NCBI GenBank assembly: GCA_022264855.1
Contig: JABYQU010000074.1
Location: 1-64,000 of the forward strand
From: Lenzites betulinus
Lineage: Eukaryota; Basidiomycota; Agaricomycetes; Polyporales; Polyporaceae
DNA: 64,000 bases
Direction of reading: 5' to 3'
Below, piece by piece: positions 22,717 through 32,897 of the stretch. Positions within the stretch are counted from its first letter, which is position 1. Every line of letters begins with the position of its first letter. Both the position numbers and the translations under genes were made by a program. Below the pieces are notes generated by a model, which was given only the letters and a program-made list of their open reading frames with translations, was not told the origin of the DNA and made no database searches.

Positions 22717-23376
22717 TTGTACCGCACAGTACGAACCCAACACAAGAGGTCCCTTCCGCTCCCCGAGTCCGCGCCTGCCCCGCAGCCGGCGCCGTCGCTG
22801 TCGTCGCTATGGCCGTCCCTTCGTACATTCGTGTCCGTGTCCGTGTCCGCTGTCGTTCGGCGGGCGCCCTACAGACAGTGTTCCTATTGGCTTCGCGCAG
22901 GCTGTACCCCCGCCGGTCGTTTTTTCGCACACGTTCTCTTCTATATTATTGCTAGTCATGCACGCCGTGTACCACTATAATTTCGCCCTTCTATGGACTG
23001 TAGAGACCGTGCACATGCCGAGCCAGGTATACTGGGCCCGCCGCTGGTGACTGTATCACGTCAGCGCGCCGAGCTGGTGCGTGGTTGCAAGTTCTGTGTA
23101 AGTCACAACTCTACGGATCTGCATATCACGGTCGATGTTGTTGATGGCATGCGTATACTGAGTCGAGTCGGCAGCGCGTCGAAGGCTGGGGACGGCATCT
23201 GTGTTCGCCGCATTCTTGACGGAGATAAATATACATGAATTCCTTTGCCAAGTACTGCCGCCCCTGCAATACCGGTAGCCATCCCCTGTACGGTGTACAC
23301 GCATACCGTGTACAGCCATATATAGTACACATACGGGCATTGACCGAATATTCCTTTGCGAGTCGCCGACGCAAGT
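22717..23376. other. Intergenic, 660 bp between convergent genes
   Basis: 3' flank of KCH and of the minus-strand gene at 23,377. Only short frames without support; it must hold both terminators, but no clear signal stands out. A GTGTCCGTGTCCGTGTCC-like short repeat occurs at 22,830-22,850. Confidence 0.4.
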
Positions 23377-24878
23377 TCACGATTGAGTGGGAGCTGAAGG
23401 ATCGACGAGGCTCTCGGCTGAGATCGTCCCGGATTTGATCCTGCCCAAGCTCCTCTTGACTTGCGTCACTACGCCTTTGACGGAATTGGCAACAGAGCGG
23501 ATGCTGGCGGCCCCAGGCGAAGGAGGCCTTGCGGGCACTGCCAGGGCCGGGGGCTCTGCCGCCTCAGGCACTGGCTCGTGCTGGTCGCTCTGGGTCCAGC
23601 GGTGGCACACCGATATCAGCAAAACACATAAACGCGATACAACCTGAGATGGTGCTCTCACCGGCGTGACTTGGGCGTACGATGGTGCGCCTGAGCCGGT
23701 GGATCGCCGCTTTGACTCTGTAGCCGCGATTGCCGGTCGTACCGGTGGGGTGGCTCCCTGGCCGGGACAAGGGATGTGAGCAAACCTGATACATGTAAGT
23801 ACCACGACAGTGTGCTTACCTCCGTACTCAACCTTGACACCGTTTCCTTGGGCTCTCGGCTCTTCGCCACTATCTGCCCCGCTTCTCCAGCTGCTGCCGG
23901 GTCCGTCTCCCCTGACGTTCCCTTCGTTCCCTTCACTCCGTCTTTAGCCCGGGCACCCCTCAGCCAGTTCAACAAGTCAGGGAGGTTCCGCGGTGCGCTA
24001 CCGGTGGATATCCATGACGAACTCGTAGGAGACGGGTGGCTTTTGACGGGACTCAAGGGTTTCGAATTGGTAGCCTATGATCATGACAATGATGGGTACT
24101 CGGTAGACATTGGCGAAGGCTTGCTACGAACCTGCCAAGAATTAAGATTTCTTTGTGTTTCTTTGGCCCTCTCGCCGGTGGCCTGGTGGTACAATGAGCG
24201 ATGCATTGGGAGGTCACATGCAGACGGTCCGGAAGTACTCACCCAGTACTCCGCCACTGCCTCTGCAGCTCGCTCTGGGTTTTCCTTCATCCATTCTTCC
24301 CATTTTTTGAAGGTCGCATCAGTGAGGGCCACAATCTTGCGATATTCTTCTTCGTTGAGCCTAAAGCTCGCACCGACTACATCACCATGACGCCCGTCCT
24401 CCCATCTTACATCAAGTCGGTGCCTGCGGGCTGGGAAAGGGAGTAGCAAGAGGTACGCATCCTCTCTTGCCCATTCCGGGTCGGTATGCATGTGTTCGAT
24501 CCCAGGTTTGATGAGGACATTGGGTGAAACGGGAACGCAAAAGTGCTTCAAGACCGTTGGAAGGTCTTCAAAACGTTGCGTCACATGGAATGTCGCAAAG
24601 AGACACACTACTATAAACTGTGTCGTTTTGTCTCTGTTTGGTGGAGCACTCCGGTGAAAGATGAGACTGGGCCTCTTGATAGTATTAGGACGTTTCCGCC
24701 CGCGTTTGGGATTTTCTTCCTCGAAGAAGTAAGCCACAGCGGTCGCTATTGTTTCAAAGATACCGTATATGTCGCCCGGAGTGTACTCAGGCTTTTTGAC
24801 TTGGGGATTGGACGGAATGTACGGGGCTAGTGACGGCTGTTGGCACCTGAGGCACTGCTCCGAGTCGTCTAGAGACAT
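23377..24878 (-). CDS. Unrecognised multi-exon protein
   Basis: Start MSLDDSEQCLRCQQPS at 24878. A first exon of about 260 codons (EYTPGDIYGIFETIATAVAYFFEEE, TQRFEDLPTVLKHFCVPVSPNVLIKPG, LDVRWEDGRHGDVVGASFRLNEEEYRKIVALTDATFKKWEEWM) reaches about 24,090. Further coding pieces follow at 23,790-24,050 (a KPPVSYEFVMDIH-like exon, then VKGTKGTSGETDPAAAGEAGQ) and 23,377-23,790 (RPAIAATESKRRSTGSGAPSYAQVTP, then EPVPEAAEPPALAVP...SIRSVANSVKGVVTQVKRSLGRIKSG). Intron borders between them are not settled. The first part looks globular, the rest Pro/Ser/Ala-rich and probably disordered. No family recognised. The frame continues upstream of 24,878 into the minisatellite, which I exclude as promoter-side repeat. 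Confidence 0.45.
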
Positions 24879-24934
24879 ATGACGGTGATGTAGTTTAGGG
24901 GGGCGATTGGCAATGAGGAGCGAACGAGATCTCC

Positions 24935-25076
24935 AGGGGAGCAGGGGAGCAGGGAACAGGGGAGCAGGGGAGCAGGGAGCAGGGGAGCAGGGGAGCAGGG
25001 GAGCAGGGGAGCAGGGGAGCAGGGGAGCAGGGGAGCAGGGGAGCAGGGGAGCAGGGGAGCAGGGGAGCAGGGGTTG
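24935..25076. repeat. GGGGAGCAGG minisatellite
   Basis: About 14 tandem copies of a roughly 10-bp unit (GGGGAGCAGG with some 9-bp and GGGAACAGG variants). On the minus strand it reads as a fake LPCSPAPL repeat protein. It lies just 5' of the gene starting at 24,878. Confidence 0.9.
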
Positions 25077-25379
25077 GAAACGATCGAGGGGATCAATCGA
25101 TAATCGATAATCTCTTGCCCCGAGGCGTCGCTGAGAGCCTGGGGCGATGAGGATGCCCATGCGTCAGCAAGGCCCGGGGGTGGATAGTATTCTGTTGCTT
25201 TCCCGCACTGATATTATCATGTCGTTCTAAACCTTGCTATAGTAGCGCCTGTGACAGAAGTCAATTCTAGCCAATCGAGAATTATGAAGGCGGCAGGCAG
25301 AGAGCGGTATTGGACTTATAATGACGCATCCAGTGGAACTGAACCACAGAATGCCACTCAGTCCCCGTACGCGAGATCC

Positions 25380-26449
25380 CCGCGACTGGAACCGGTGACT
25401 AAGGCTTGGACTTTTTCCTGAGGCGTGCTATATAAGTCCTGTGTGGTGCCGTTAATGACTTGCGGCTACCAGCTTTGGTATCGCCGCGAGGGGACCAAGT
25501 GGCATCAATTGGAGTTTCTGTGCAAGGCGCAGAATACAGCTGCCCGGTGGATCACCGGCGCCTTCAGAACCCTCGCCGCGCTCCCACCGATCCGGCTGCA
25601 TATCGAGAAGCTGGTCAACTGGACCAGGGTGCGTGCGAACACTCTCATGGCATCACACCCATTACTAGCAGCGCTACCCAACCCGTGGGTGTGCAACCAC
25701 CTAGCACCAGACGTTGCGTTCCCGATGGGAACAGGGGCGCCCGACTCTGAGGCTACGCCGCTGGTCGCGGTGGACTTCGCTGGACGCGTGTGCACGGAGG
25801 CGTTCGTGCCGCTGCATGCTGGAAGCGCGCCCAGGCGCGCGGGTGATAGATGAATACGGGGAGAGGCTCACCTGGCACATGGAGCACCCCAAGAAGAACT
25901 CGGAGGAGCTCCCCACGTGGGTAGAGCAGACACTCATGCCGCGATTGGACGACGCGATATGTCAGACCGGCGCGCAGTGGTGATATTCTGTGACGGGTCC
26001 CTGTACCCTAAGCCGCGGTGCCGGACCGGCGCAGCATTTCGTGCATACCGCAGTGGACGGCTCCTAGTCAAACGTGGAGTCGCCGGCGGACGAGGCACTT
26101 CCTACGACGCAGAAAAGATCGCGGGAGGGATGGGGTTAGCGTTCGCATCCAAACAGAACTGCGAGACCGTACACATCGTAGCCGATAACGAGTCAGCGCT
26201 GAAGGCGCTACTTGATCCAGGCATGCACGGGCAACAGCTCGTCTCGGTTGTGGCATGCTGGAACGTACGTGAATGGCTCGCGAAGGACGTGCGGCGCCGC
26301 ATTGTATTCCACTGGTGCCCATCCCACGAGGGGGTAGAGTGGAATAAATTAGTGAACGAAGACGCTAAACAAGCGGCGGACTTACCTTTGGAACGCGACG
26401 AGTGCTCTCGGGCACACGCGCAGCACCTCCTGGCAGTGCCAACTCAAGG
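25380..26449 (+). pseudogene. 5'-truncated LINE ORF2: end of reverse transcriptase region plus RNase H
   Basis: Frame 25,425-25,853 (LYKSCVVPLMTCGYQLWYRR, FLCKAQNTAARWITGAFRT) is the C-terminal thumb-like region of fungal LINE reverse transcriptases. Frame 25,980-26,449 is an RNase H domain: IFCDGS (first Asp), DAEKIAGGM (Glu), VADNESAL (Asp), HWCPSHEGVEWNKLVNEDAKQAA (final Asp region). The two are in different frames, and another slip is needed near 26,400-26,440, so the copy is dead. It is interrupted at 26,449 by the MULE and continues at 30,594. Endonuclease and most of the RT are missing, as expected from 5' truncation. Confidence 0.8.
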
Positions 26450-26666
26450 ATTTGAGGTTAATGTCCCACCTCGTTTGCTCGGCATTTCAAACTCCGATGT
26501 GGCACATCAAACATTACAACCTTGTTGCATCGGCCCGACGGGCGCTTAGCGCGCGCACATCGCGCGAGTCGTCGCGCCCCCCGCGCGCAACCTCGCGAGC
26601 CCGCGCCCGCGCGCGATCGTTGTTTGTTAGTGTATCTGCTGTATTGTCCGATCAGTAGAACACGTG
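26450..26666 (+). repeat. Left terminal inverted repeat of the MULE
   Basis: Starts ATTTGAGGTTAATG and ends AGAACACGTG. The inner half is very GC-rich (GCGCGC blocks around 26,545-26,615). It matches 30368-30584 in inverted orientation. Confidence 0.95.
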
Positions 26667-26762
26667 TTCCAATCACCAGCCATGGGTGTGTTCACTTGAA
26701 TACATATTGACAAACATCGAGCCGCGGCTCAGTGGCGGAAAACATATATCGTAAAATAATAA

Positions 26763-29700
26763 CTACTCTCGTTCGCGGTAGCGGTAGCCAATCACATTGC
26801 TTGGTCGAGGGTGGACGTTGGTGCGAGGCATTGTTCGGCGGGACTCCAGATGTTCGACATCTTGCACCCATTTTACAGTGCTGCGTAGACAGGTTTTGGC
26901 ATCTTGCACACCCTGAGTGTCTGTTTGATGACGTTGTTCCTGGAAAAGGACCAGAGCTCGTTCGAGGAACATGATTGCGTCTTCGGCACTGATGGCCTCC
27001 AGATCTGGCATCGGCTGGGTATCACGAGCGCATACCCACCGGATCGTGCCCCGCAGGCTACACCGGATGGCTGATCGAAGGAAACGGGGCTCCGGGTTCT
27101 TGGCCTGCTCAGTGATGATTGCGACGGCTTCCTGTAGGGCACACTCTATGGCGTCGGAATCTAAATCTGCTTCATCCTCGAGCTAGAAAGGCCAAAACAA
27201 TTAGTATATTTATGAGATTGCATGTAAGCACGCATACCTCATACTCACTACCATCCTCTGTACGCGTGCGTGGAATGCCGTCGCGCCCTGTATGTGGGGC
27301 TTTGTCAGGGGAGGACAAGATCTAAGGAAGCAATATTAAATGATAATTGCAACCGCAGATTAGAGCACTAATGTACCGGGGATGAGCCTTGCCTGCGATC
27401 CATGCCTGGGATGTCCACATCGGGGTCGGAATCGTCCGCATTGCTGGGTGTCCTGTATCGGGTGGGCCGTACAATGATTGCCGAGCGCTTGCTACGCATT
27501 CGCTCAGTCCAGGAATGATCGCGCATTGTTTCAGGAGGTGGCGCGATCTTCCTGTCGATGGGGACAGTGTAAAATGGCTGTATGTGATAGCACACAGCCG
27601 TTGGCCACCAGTCCGCGTGGAGAGCTCCGACTGCCTGAACGAGATGCTTGCACAACAAGTTTGCGTGGTATTTTTGGGATCCACAGTCGCAGGTCCAGCG
27701 CATGATATCGGTGATGTAAGCACCGTGGAGCGGAACCTTGAGGAGGCGCTCCCATGCACGCTTGAGCGCCCGTTGCGCATTGGAGCATTGCGCCGCTCGG
27801 CTGGAACGGGAATGGGTGAGAATCTCGCCTAGCGTGATCCGATACGGCGGGATGGCCTTGGTGATGAGGGCGTAAAGAGCGAGATCAATCGGAGGGCGGT
27901 TGTACATGTGGAGGACAAGGCGCTTGAGGTTACGCCAAAGCGACTCGACGATCATTGTTGTGCGCTTGCGCGGGATGCTGCTGTCATATGCAGAACGTGC
28001 CCAGAGCTTCCAACGAGGGCGGGAGTACCAAGAATTCCAGAGATATGCCCAGACCTCAGCCAGATTATTAGACTTACAATGCCGGTACATCTCCCCGACG
28101 GCGTCCCGATAGATATCCTCGGCAGATCTCGATTCTCCATGGCGCTCGGGCAGCAAAAAGTGTTGGCAAGCATGCTTAGTAAAGAGCCGGAGGAGAGGGA
28201 GGCGATGTGAGACAGGGCAGAATTGGTAGCTTGGTGCCCGAGACTGTGGGCCTTCCTCTGATGGCAGCGGAACATTGTGGCTATTTCTGATATTGTCACC
28301 GTCCCGATTAATTAAGTCAAGCTCGTGACGGTAGTCTTCGGCATCATCGAGCGCTGATGCATCTGAATCAAAACCTTCGCATTCATCGTCTTCCAAAGAC
28401 TCTCCACGGACAGCGCGTCGAGCCCAGGATGTCTCGGTGTCGCTTTCCTCGTCTCCAGAGCTATCGGCGGGATGAGGGAAAGCAGGGAGTGCAGACGGGC
28501 GGGCAGCGTCTGTTTCTTCGAAGTCAGATGGGCCTTCGGCACTGTCTGGGCCGGTACGGAGTGCCTGCGCAATGGCAGCTGGCGTGAGAATGATGTTAGG
28601 TAATGCCGCTGTAAGCACGGGCGGGCGTCCATCAACGAGCAAGCGTATACGTGGCAGCGGGCGCTCAGGCGGGGGTGCAACCTGAATTAATGGCATAATG
28701 AGCGGCAAGCAATAATATAACAATATATGATAGACATACTGGGTGTGACCCGGCCGCAGTGCTTTGGGCAGCAGGTATAAAGTTGACATCTATATATGGA
28801 AAGTCACGCTGAGCAGCGGACACATCATACGGGGCTGGAGTTTCTTTGTTCTTGCAAAGGCGTTGCTTCAGAGTGCGAACGGCGTGCTAGTAACAAAGTT
28901 GATGTTTTGCATCGGGCCAGATCACATCCATGGCATTGATCTCCGACCAGTCCTTATCAGTGAGTGTGAACTCGGGATCAACCCCGAGATCACGGAGTCC
29001 ACCTAGGAACTGTTCCAATACGGCCTGCTTGGCGCCCGATGCGGCGTCTTTTGTGGTCTTGATGAACATGAACGCCAGGGGAATTCCGGAACCCTCGGCA
29101 TCAGCAACGGCCGAGAACAGCTCGAAATTCCCGCCATTAGTATTCCCTAAGAAAGATCATGAGTGCATATACTCCATTTAGTACATTTCTCCTTACAAGT
29201 GGAATCCATTGCTAATTCTTGAGTGTGTTCGGCCCATCCCTCCACGAAATCGGTGACATAGAATGCGAGCACTTCAGTCCCGGGCTCTGGAACGACATTC
29301 AGGGACTTGACATGGTATTCTTCGCCCTTTTCTGCGATCATTTTGCGTGCAGACTCCAGCGGGTTAGGTGCGAGCCTCCATTCGTCCCGGGTGACAATCT
29401 GCCAGTAGTAGTAGACAGCTTTTGATCGAAAGGGGAGCTTGATCTGTTGTGCGGTGCTCTTAGCGCCTTCTGCGCGAGTGATGTGCTGCCAGATCTATGA
29501 GGAAGATAAATAAAGTTTCAAATATTCACGGAAGCAATTACGTACCTGCCCGGGGGTTTGCGTGCGACCGTGTTGCCGGATATAGTCCTTCCACTTCTCC
29601 GGAAGCTCTATCTCCAAAAACGGCTGGTGTCCTACCGCGTGCTTCACAGATACGCGCATCACATTCGAGTCGGCGCTCGCGTTGATATGCAACCATCCAG

Positions 29701-30303
29701 AACACGCGAAACGCTCCATCCGGCGTGAGTCCCGTCCTTTCTCTCCTTTGGCAACCTTTGGCTTGTGCTCCCGATCCTCTGACTGTGCACAGCTGTACGA
29801 TATGGCTTGATCCCCGGTGCGCTTCCGTGTAACCGTTTTCTCTCGGCTGGTGGAACGATTAATTATGTGAGCTGATATTGTCCTAACGCCATCTAATCAG
29901 GCACCACTCACCTCCAATGCAGCATTTGCACCTCCCCGACAGCACGCGCAACCTTATCCGCATGCGCTTGTAGTGAATCACCCCCTTTTGGGGCAATAAC
30001 TTCGATGTTCACCCGCGCGCGGACCGTATACGGCGCCTCCTGCTCTGCAAGCACCTCAAGGAAGTCCTCCGCGGTCATCTCCCCTAGATCTCTGCTGCCG
30101 ATCTCAGCCCATCCCCCCTCCACCCCACTTTCCTCCTGCTCCTTCTGCTTGCGCTCGGCACGCCTTCCTTCGCGCTGGTCTACACATGGGCCGCACATGG
30201 CGGCAGGCTCCCCCTTCTTTCCAGTTGCACTGTTCTTGACGCGCGGCCGGAAAGCCGTGATAGGTTTTTCGGCATGACAATTTGTGCAGGTCTTTGATGC
30301 CAT
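26763..30303 (-). pseudogene. MULE transposase, interrupted by an amber stop at the conserved CYWH motif
   Basis: Starts at ATG 30303. Clear exons: 29912-30303 (MASKTCTNCHAEK...CGPC, a CX2C...CX2C zinc motif), 29546-29846 (ERFACSGWLHINASAD, DNA-binding-like), 29197-29494 joined in phase to 29146 and downstream. The catalytic domain shows the first Asp in AMDSTWNTNGG, spanning that intron, and the second region TDKDWSEINAMDVIWPDAKHQLCY. Here the next codon, Trp in relatives, is TAG (28887-28889). The frame then resumes with HAVRTLKQRL. A later exon (about 28,690-27,370) ends in a SWIM zinc finger (CDCGSQKYHANLLCKH). Two small C-terminal exons lie at about 27,320-27,240 and 27,185-26,763. Without readthrough or editing the protein would lose its last catalytic residue and SWIM domain. 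Confidence 0.85.
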
Positions 30304-30367
30304 CCGACCGAGATGTGTAAGTTATGTGTGCATTAACGACTCTCTTTCTCAGTCATCGCGCTGAAGC

Positions 30368-30584
30368 CACGTGTTCTACTGATCGGACAATACAGCAGAT
30401 ACACTAACAAACAACGATCGCGCGCGGGCGCGGGCTCGCGAGGTTGCACGCGGGGGGCGCGACGACTCGCGCGATGTGCGCGCGCTAAGCGCCCGTCGGG
30501 CCGATGCAACAAGGTTGTAATGTTTGATGTGCCACATCGGAGTTTGAAATGCCGAGCAAACGAGGTGGGACATTAACCTCAAAT
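30368..30584 (-). repeat. Right terminal inverted repeat of the MULE
   Basis: Inverted copy of 26450-26666. The only difference noticed is GCGTGC versus GCGCGC in the GC-rich block. The transposase start (30303) lies 65 bp inside it, so the TIR probably also carries the promoter. Confidence 0.95.
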
Positions 30585-30593
30585 AACTCAAGG

Positions 30594-31316
30594 CGGACTG
30601 GCAGAAGGAATAGAGTGATTTTGAAGTAATGAAAAGTAGCTTTACATTACATTATGGAGCGCCCCACTTTTCACGAACTTTGTAGGCGCCCGTGGACAGT
30701 CGCGCACGGGTTCTCTCTCTATCATCACCATTTGATTCCTCCTTTGACCACTCTGACCGTACACTGCTTATGAACAACAACACTACGACTACACACGACA
30801 ATATCCGCACTCCTAGCATCCAAAACCACCCCGGATGTCACGGCGGTGATGTAGGCGCTTGCGTACTTTACATTTACTTTGCATTATACGCTGCCCCACT
30901 TTTTTGTGGAGCGCGCCACTTTTCATGACTTCAAAATCACCCTAATACCGTCAGCCACGTGCATACGTAGGGCACAACTTCCTGCGTCTAAAAATATTCA
31001 ACGCACCAAACCATGTGAACAGTCCGGCGCTACGGGCGTTTGGGCACTCCAAGATGGCCATGGCGCGGTTCTGCCGCGCCGTGTTGGACCATGCACCGCT
31101 GGGCTCGTTTCGACAGCGGTTCTTCAAAGGCCGACTGCCCCGAATGCGTGGCACTCCAGGATCGCGCGCATGTTCTCCTGAAGTGCAAGCGCTACCGCAG
31201 GTGGTGGGAGCTCCGAGGCGAGTTCGAGTTCCTCATGCGAGCAAGCGCATATCACGACCTCAATGGTTTCTTGACTGCGAATGAGAGCGCGTTCACGTTC
31301 GGGGACGCGCCGAGCT
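30594..31316 (+). pseudogene. Continuation of the LINE ORF2 3' end, split by a MITE
   Basis: Past the MULE, the LINE coding resumes as ADWQKEYRQPRAYVGHNF when the 332-bp MITE is removed. It then gives FLRLKIFNAPNHVNSPALRAFGHS, FCRAVLDHAPLGSFRQRFF and, in another frame, CPECVALQDRAHVLLKCKRYRRWW, a terminal Cys-rich zinc-knuckle-like motif found at the end of LINE ORF2 proteins, stopping at 31,316. At least one frame change (about 31,130) confirms decay. Confidence 0.75.
30612..30943. mobile_element. Small MITE, 332 bp, inserted in the LINE remnant
   Basis: Ends read AGAGTGATTTTGAAGT (left) and, inverted, AGGGTGATTTTGAAGT (right), each followed by ATGAAAAGT one base further in. A 3-bp AAT lies on both sides; removing the element plus one AAT restores the LINE reading frame. 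No coding capacity. Superfamily unclear. Confidence 0.7.
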
Positions 31317-32280
31317 GATTGTGACACGGGATACAGGCCCGATTTGTGGATACGAGCCGGAAACGGCTTGCATTGCGACTGCGACCCAGACATGGCGAGC
31401 ACAGAGCCCTTACACTGCTAGACACTATTTCAGTGGGATCCAGGCGGGTTGCCCCGCTGATGGAATTCAGATAGTGACACAGTGAGACTCCAAGTGAGAG
31501 CCAGCGATATCCACGAGTGCGGCAGGCCACCAAAATACAGGTGGGCTGCCAGTTAGAATCCAGGTGGAAAGCCACCAGCGCCGCTCCCTCAGCGTGGATT
31601 TGGCTGGCTTACCTTAGACGCCTGATGCCCGCTCTACCGCCGGCGTGCCGGGCGGCTGGGAATGGACTTGAACGTTTGAACATGCTCCCATCCTCTACTA
31701 CAGTTGCTCTAAGTCACTTCCTGCGCTTCCTGCTCATCTCCCCTTACTAGCCTGGGTCCCACCGCTGTGCTACAAGTCTCCACGAAACAGTTACAAAGGT
31801 ACTCTTCCTCCGCTGTGAACTTTCAGAGCAAACAAGTTGTTGGCCGGGCCTATCGATGTGCCACGTCAGTCTGTGGACACGGGCACTGTATGTCGAACAT
31901 CCGACCGGTATGTCTCTTGTCTTCTAATTGACTGGAGGTCCCGCGGACGCAGGGAGGCTCGATGGGCGCGCCGGACGGCGGGTATGTAGGTCGTGCATGT
32001 GGGGCAGACCTGTCGGGGGTCCCCCTGTTAAGTTCACGTGGGTGCTTTTACCGTGCCCAATTCCTAACGAAGTAGCTTGGTCCGGGCCTTTATTAGGCGG
32101 CGTACTCCGTGAGGATGGTGGGCGTTGGCAAAAGACTTGCCTCACCAGGCGCCCGAGTCCCGAATACTCGGACGCCGTACGCTTGTACGTATTACATAAT
32201 ATAATATTATAATATGCGTAATCTTCACTAGCCTTCCGGCTACCCTTATACCAGCGCACCCTTACACTCTCCCCCCCTAG
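31317..32280. other. Non-coding, 964 bp between the LINE end and the hairpin array
   Basis: No gene recognised. Between 31,430 and 31,580 there are loosely repeated phrases (GTGGGATCCAGGCGGG, CAGGTGGGCTGCC, GAATCCAGGTGG), probably LINE 3' tail or decayed repeat. From 32,190 to 32,220 there is an AT-rich run (ATAATATAATATTATAATATG). Confidence 0.4.
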
Positions 32281-32840
32281 ACCCGACACCGGGTCGATGA
32301 TGATGATTAAAGGCTGCAAATATGAGCAGCCATAGCGCTTGGATAATTTTGTGGTCAAGGGTGATCAGTCAACCAGCGTACGTTGACTATACCCTTGTAC
32401 AATTGACGGATACCATAGATTGGTTTCTAGCAGTCGTGCTATCGATTGAAGGGAGCAAGGACCAGGCAACAGATAGCCTATATAATATTGTTGATAGTAC
32501 AAGCCACGAATATAAGCGGCGTCTGGCCAGTGGTATAGGATGAGTTGGCTGGTCTCCAACAAGTATGTTCGTATCCGTGCATCAAGTGCAAGTGGTAGTG
32601 GTTGATAAATCGTAGTAATATACGAGCCTAATCCCAGTATTGGGAATGATGATTGTCGCGAATATGAGCGACAGTTTGCCCTGAGTCTAGTCTAGTAGTC
32701 GGGCAGCTACTAGACTTTGCTGCGAATATAAGCAGCGCGAGCCCTTATGATGGACGTTGTAGCCGGGCTACTACAACGGGTGGCTGCAAATATGAGCAGC
32801 GCGGCCCAATGATACGACGACACACTGGGCGGGTGTGTCG
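32281..32840. repeat. Array of paired hairpins with conserved loops and variable stems
   Basis: Class Y hairpins share an 8-base loop RAATATRA: 32312-32331 (stem GGCTGC/GCAGCC), 32503-32520 (GCCAC/GCGGC, one mismatch), 32654-32673 (TGTCGC/GCGACA), 32719-32736 (GCTGC/GCAGC), 32783-32800 (GCTGC/GCAGC). Class X hairpins lie just before them: about 32283-32298 (GACCCG/CGGGTC), about 32429-32442 (TAGCA/TGCTA), 32689-32716 (10 bp, loop TCGGGCAG), 32755-32778 (8 bp, loop CCGGGCTA), 32818-32840 (8 bp, loop TGGGCGG). Stems differ between units yet stay complementary, while the loops are kept. The array lies directly 3' of the minus-strand gag-like gene. Function unknown. Confidence 0.75.
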
Positions 32841-32897
32841 AATACTTCTAACTGCGACATACGGCGGCGTTAGTTACGGGGGTCGGAGCGACGGTGA

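Larger units (their letters stand above)
26450..30584. mobile_element. MULE (Mutator-like) DNA transposon, 4135 bp, with 217-bp TIRs and 9-bp target duplication
   Basis: The two ends are inverted copies of each other (26450-26666 and 30368-30584), with a single mismatch seen by eye. They are flanked by the perfect 9-bp direct repeat AACTCAAGG at 26441-26449 and 30585-30593. Long TIRs and a 9-bp duplication are the hallmark of Mutator-like elements. The interior carries a MULE transposase gene on the minus strand. It is inserted in a LINE remnant. The near-identical TIRs suggest a young insertion, although the transposase has a premature stop. Confidence 0.95.

Noticed and set aside
24081..25160. 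N-terminal extension of the minus-strand gene through LPCSPAPL repeats
   Set aside because: This part is just the 10-bp minisatellite read in frame; the ATG at 24878 is a better start.
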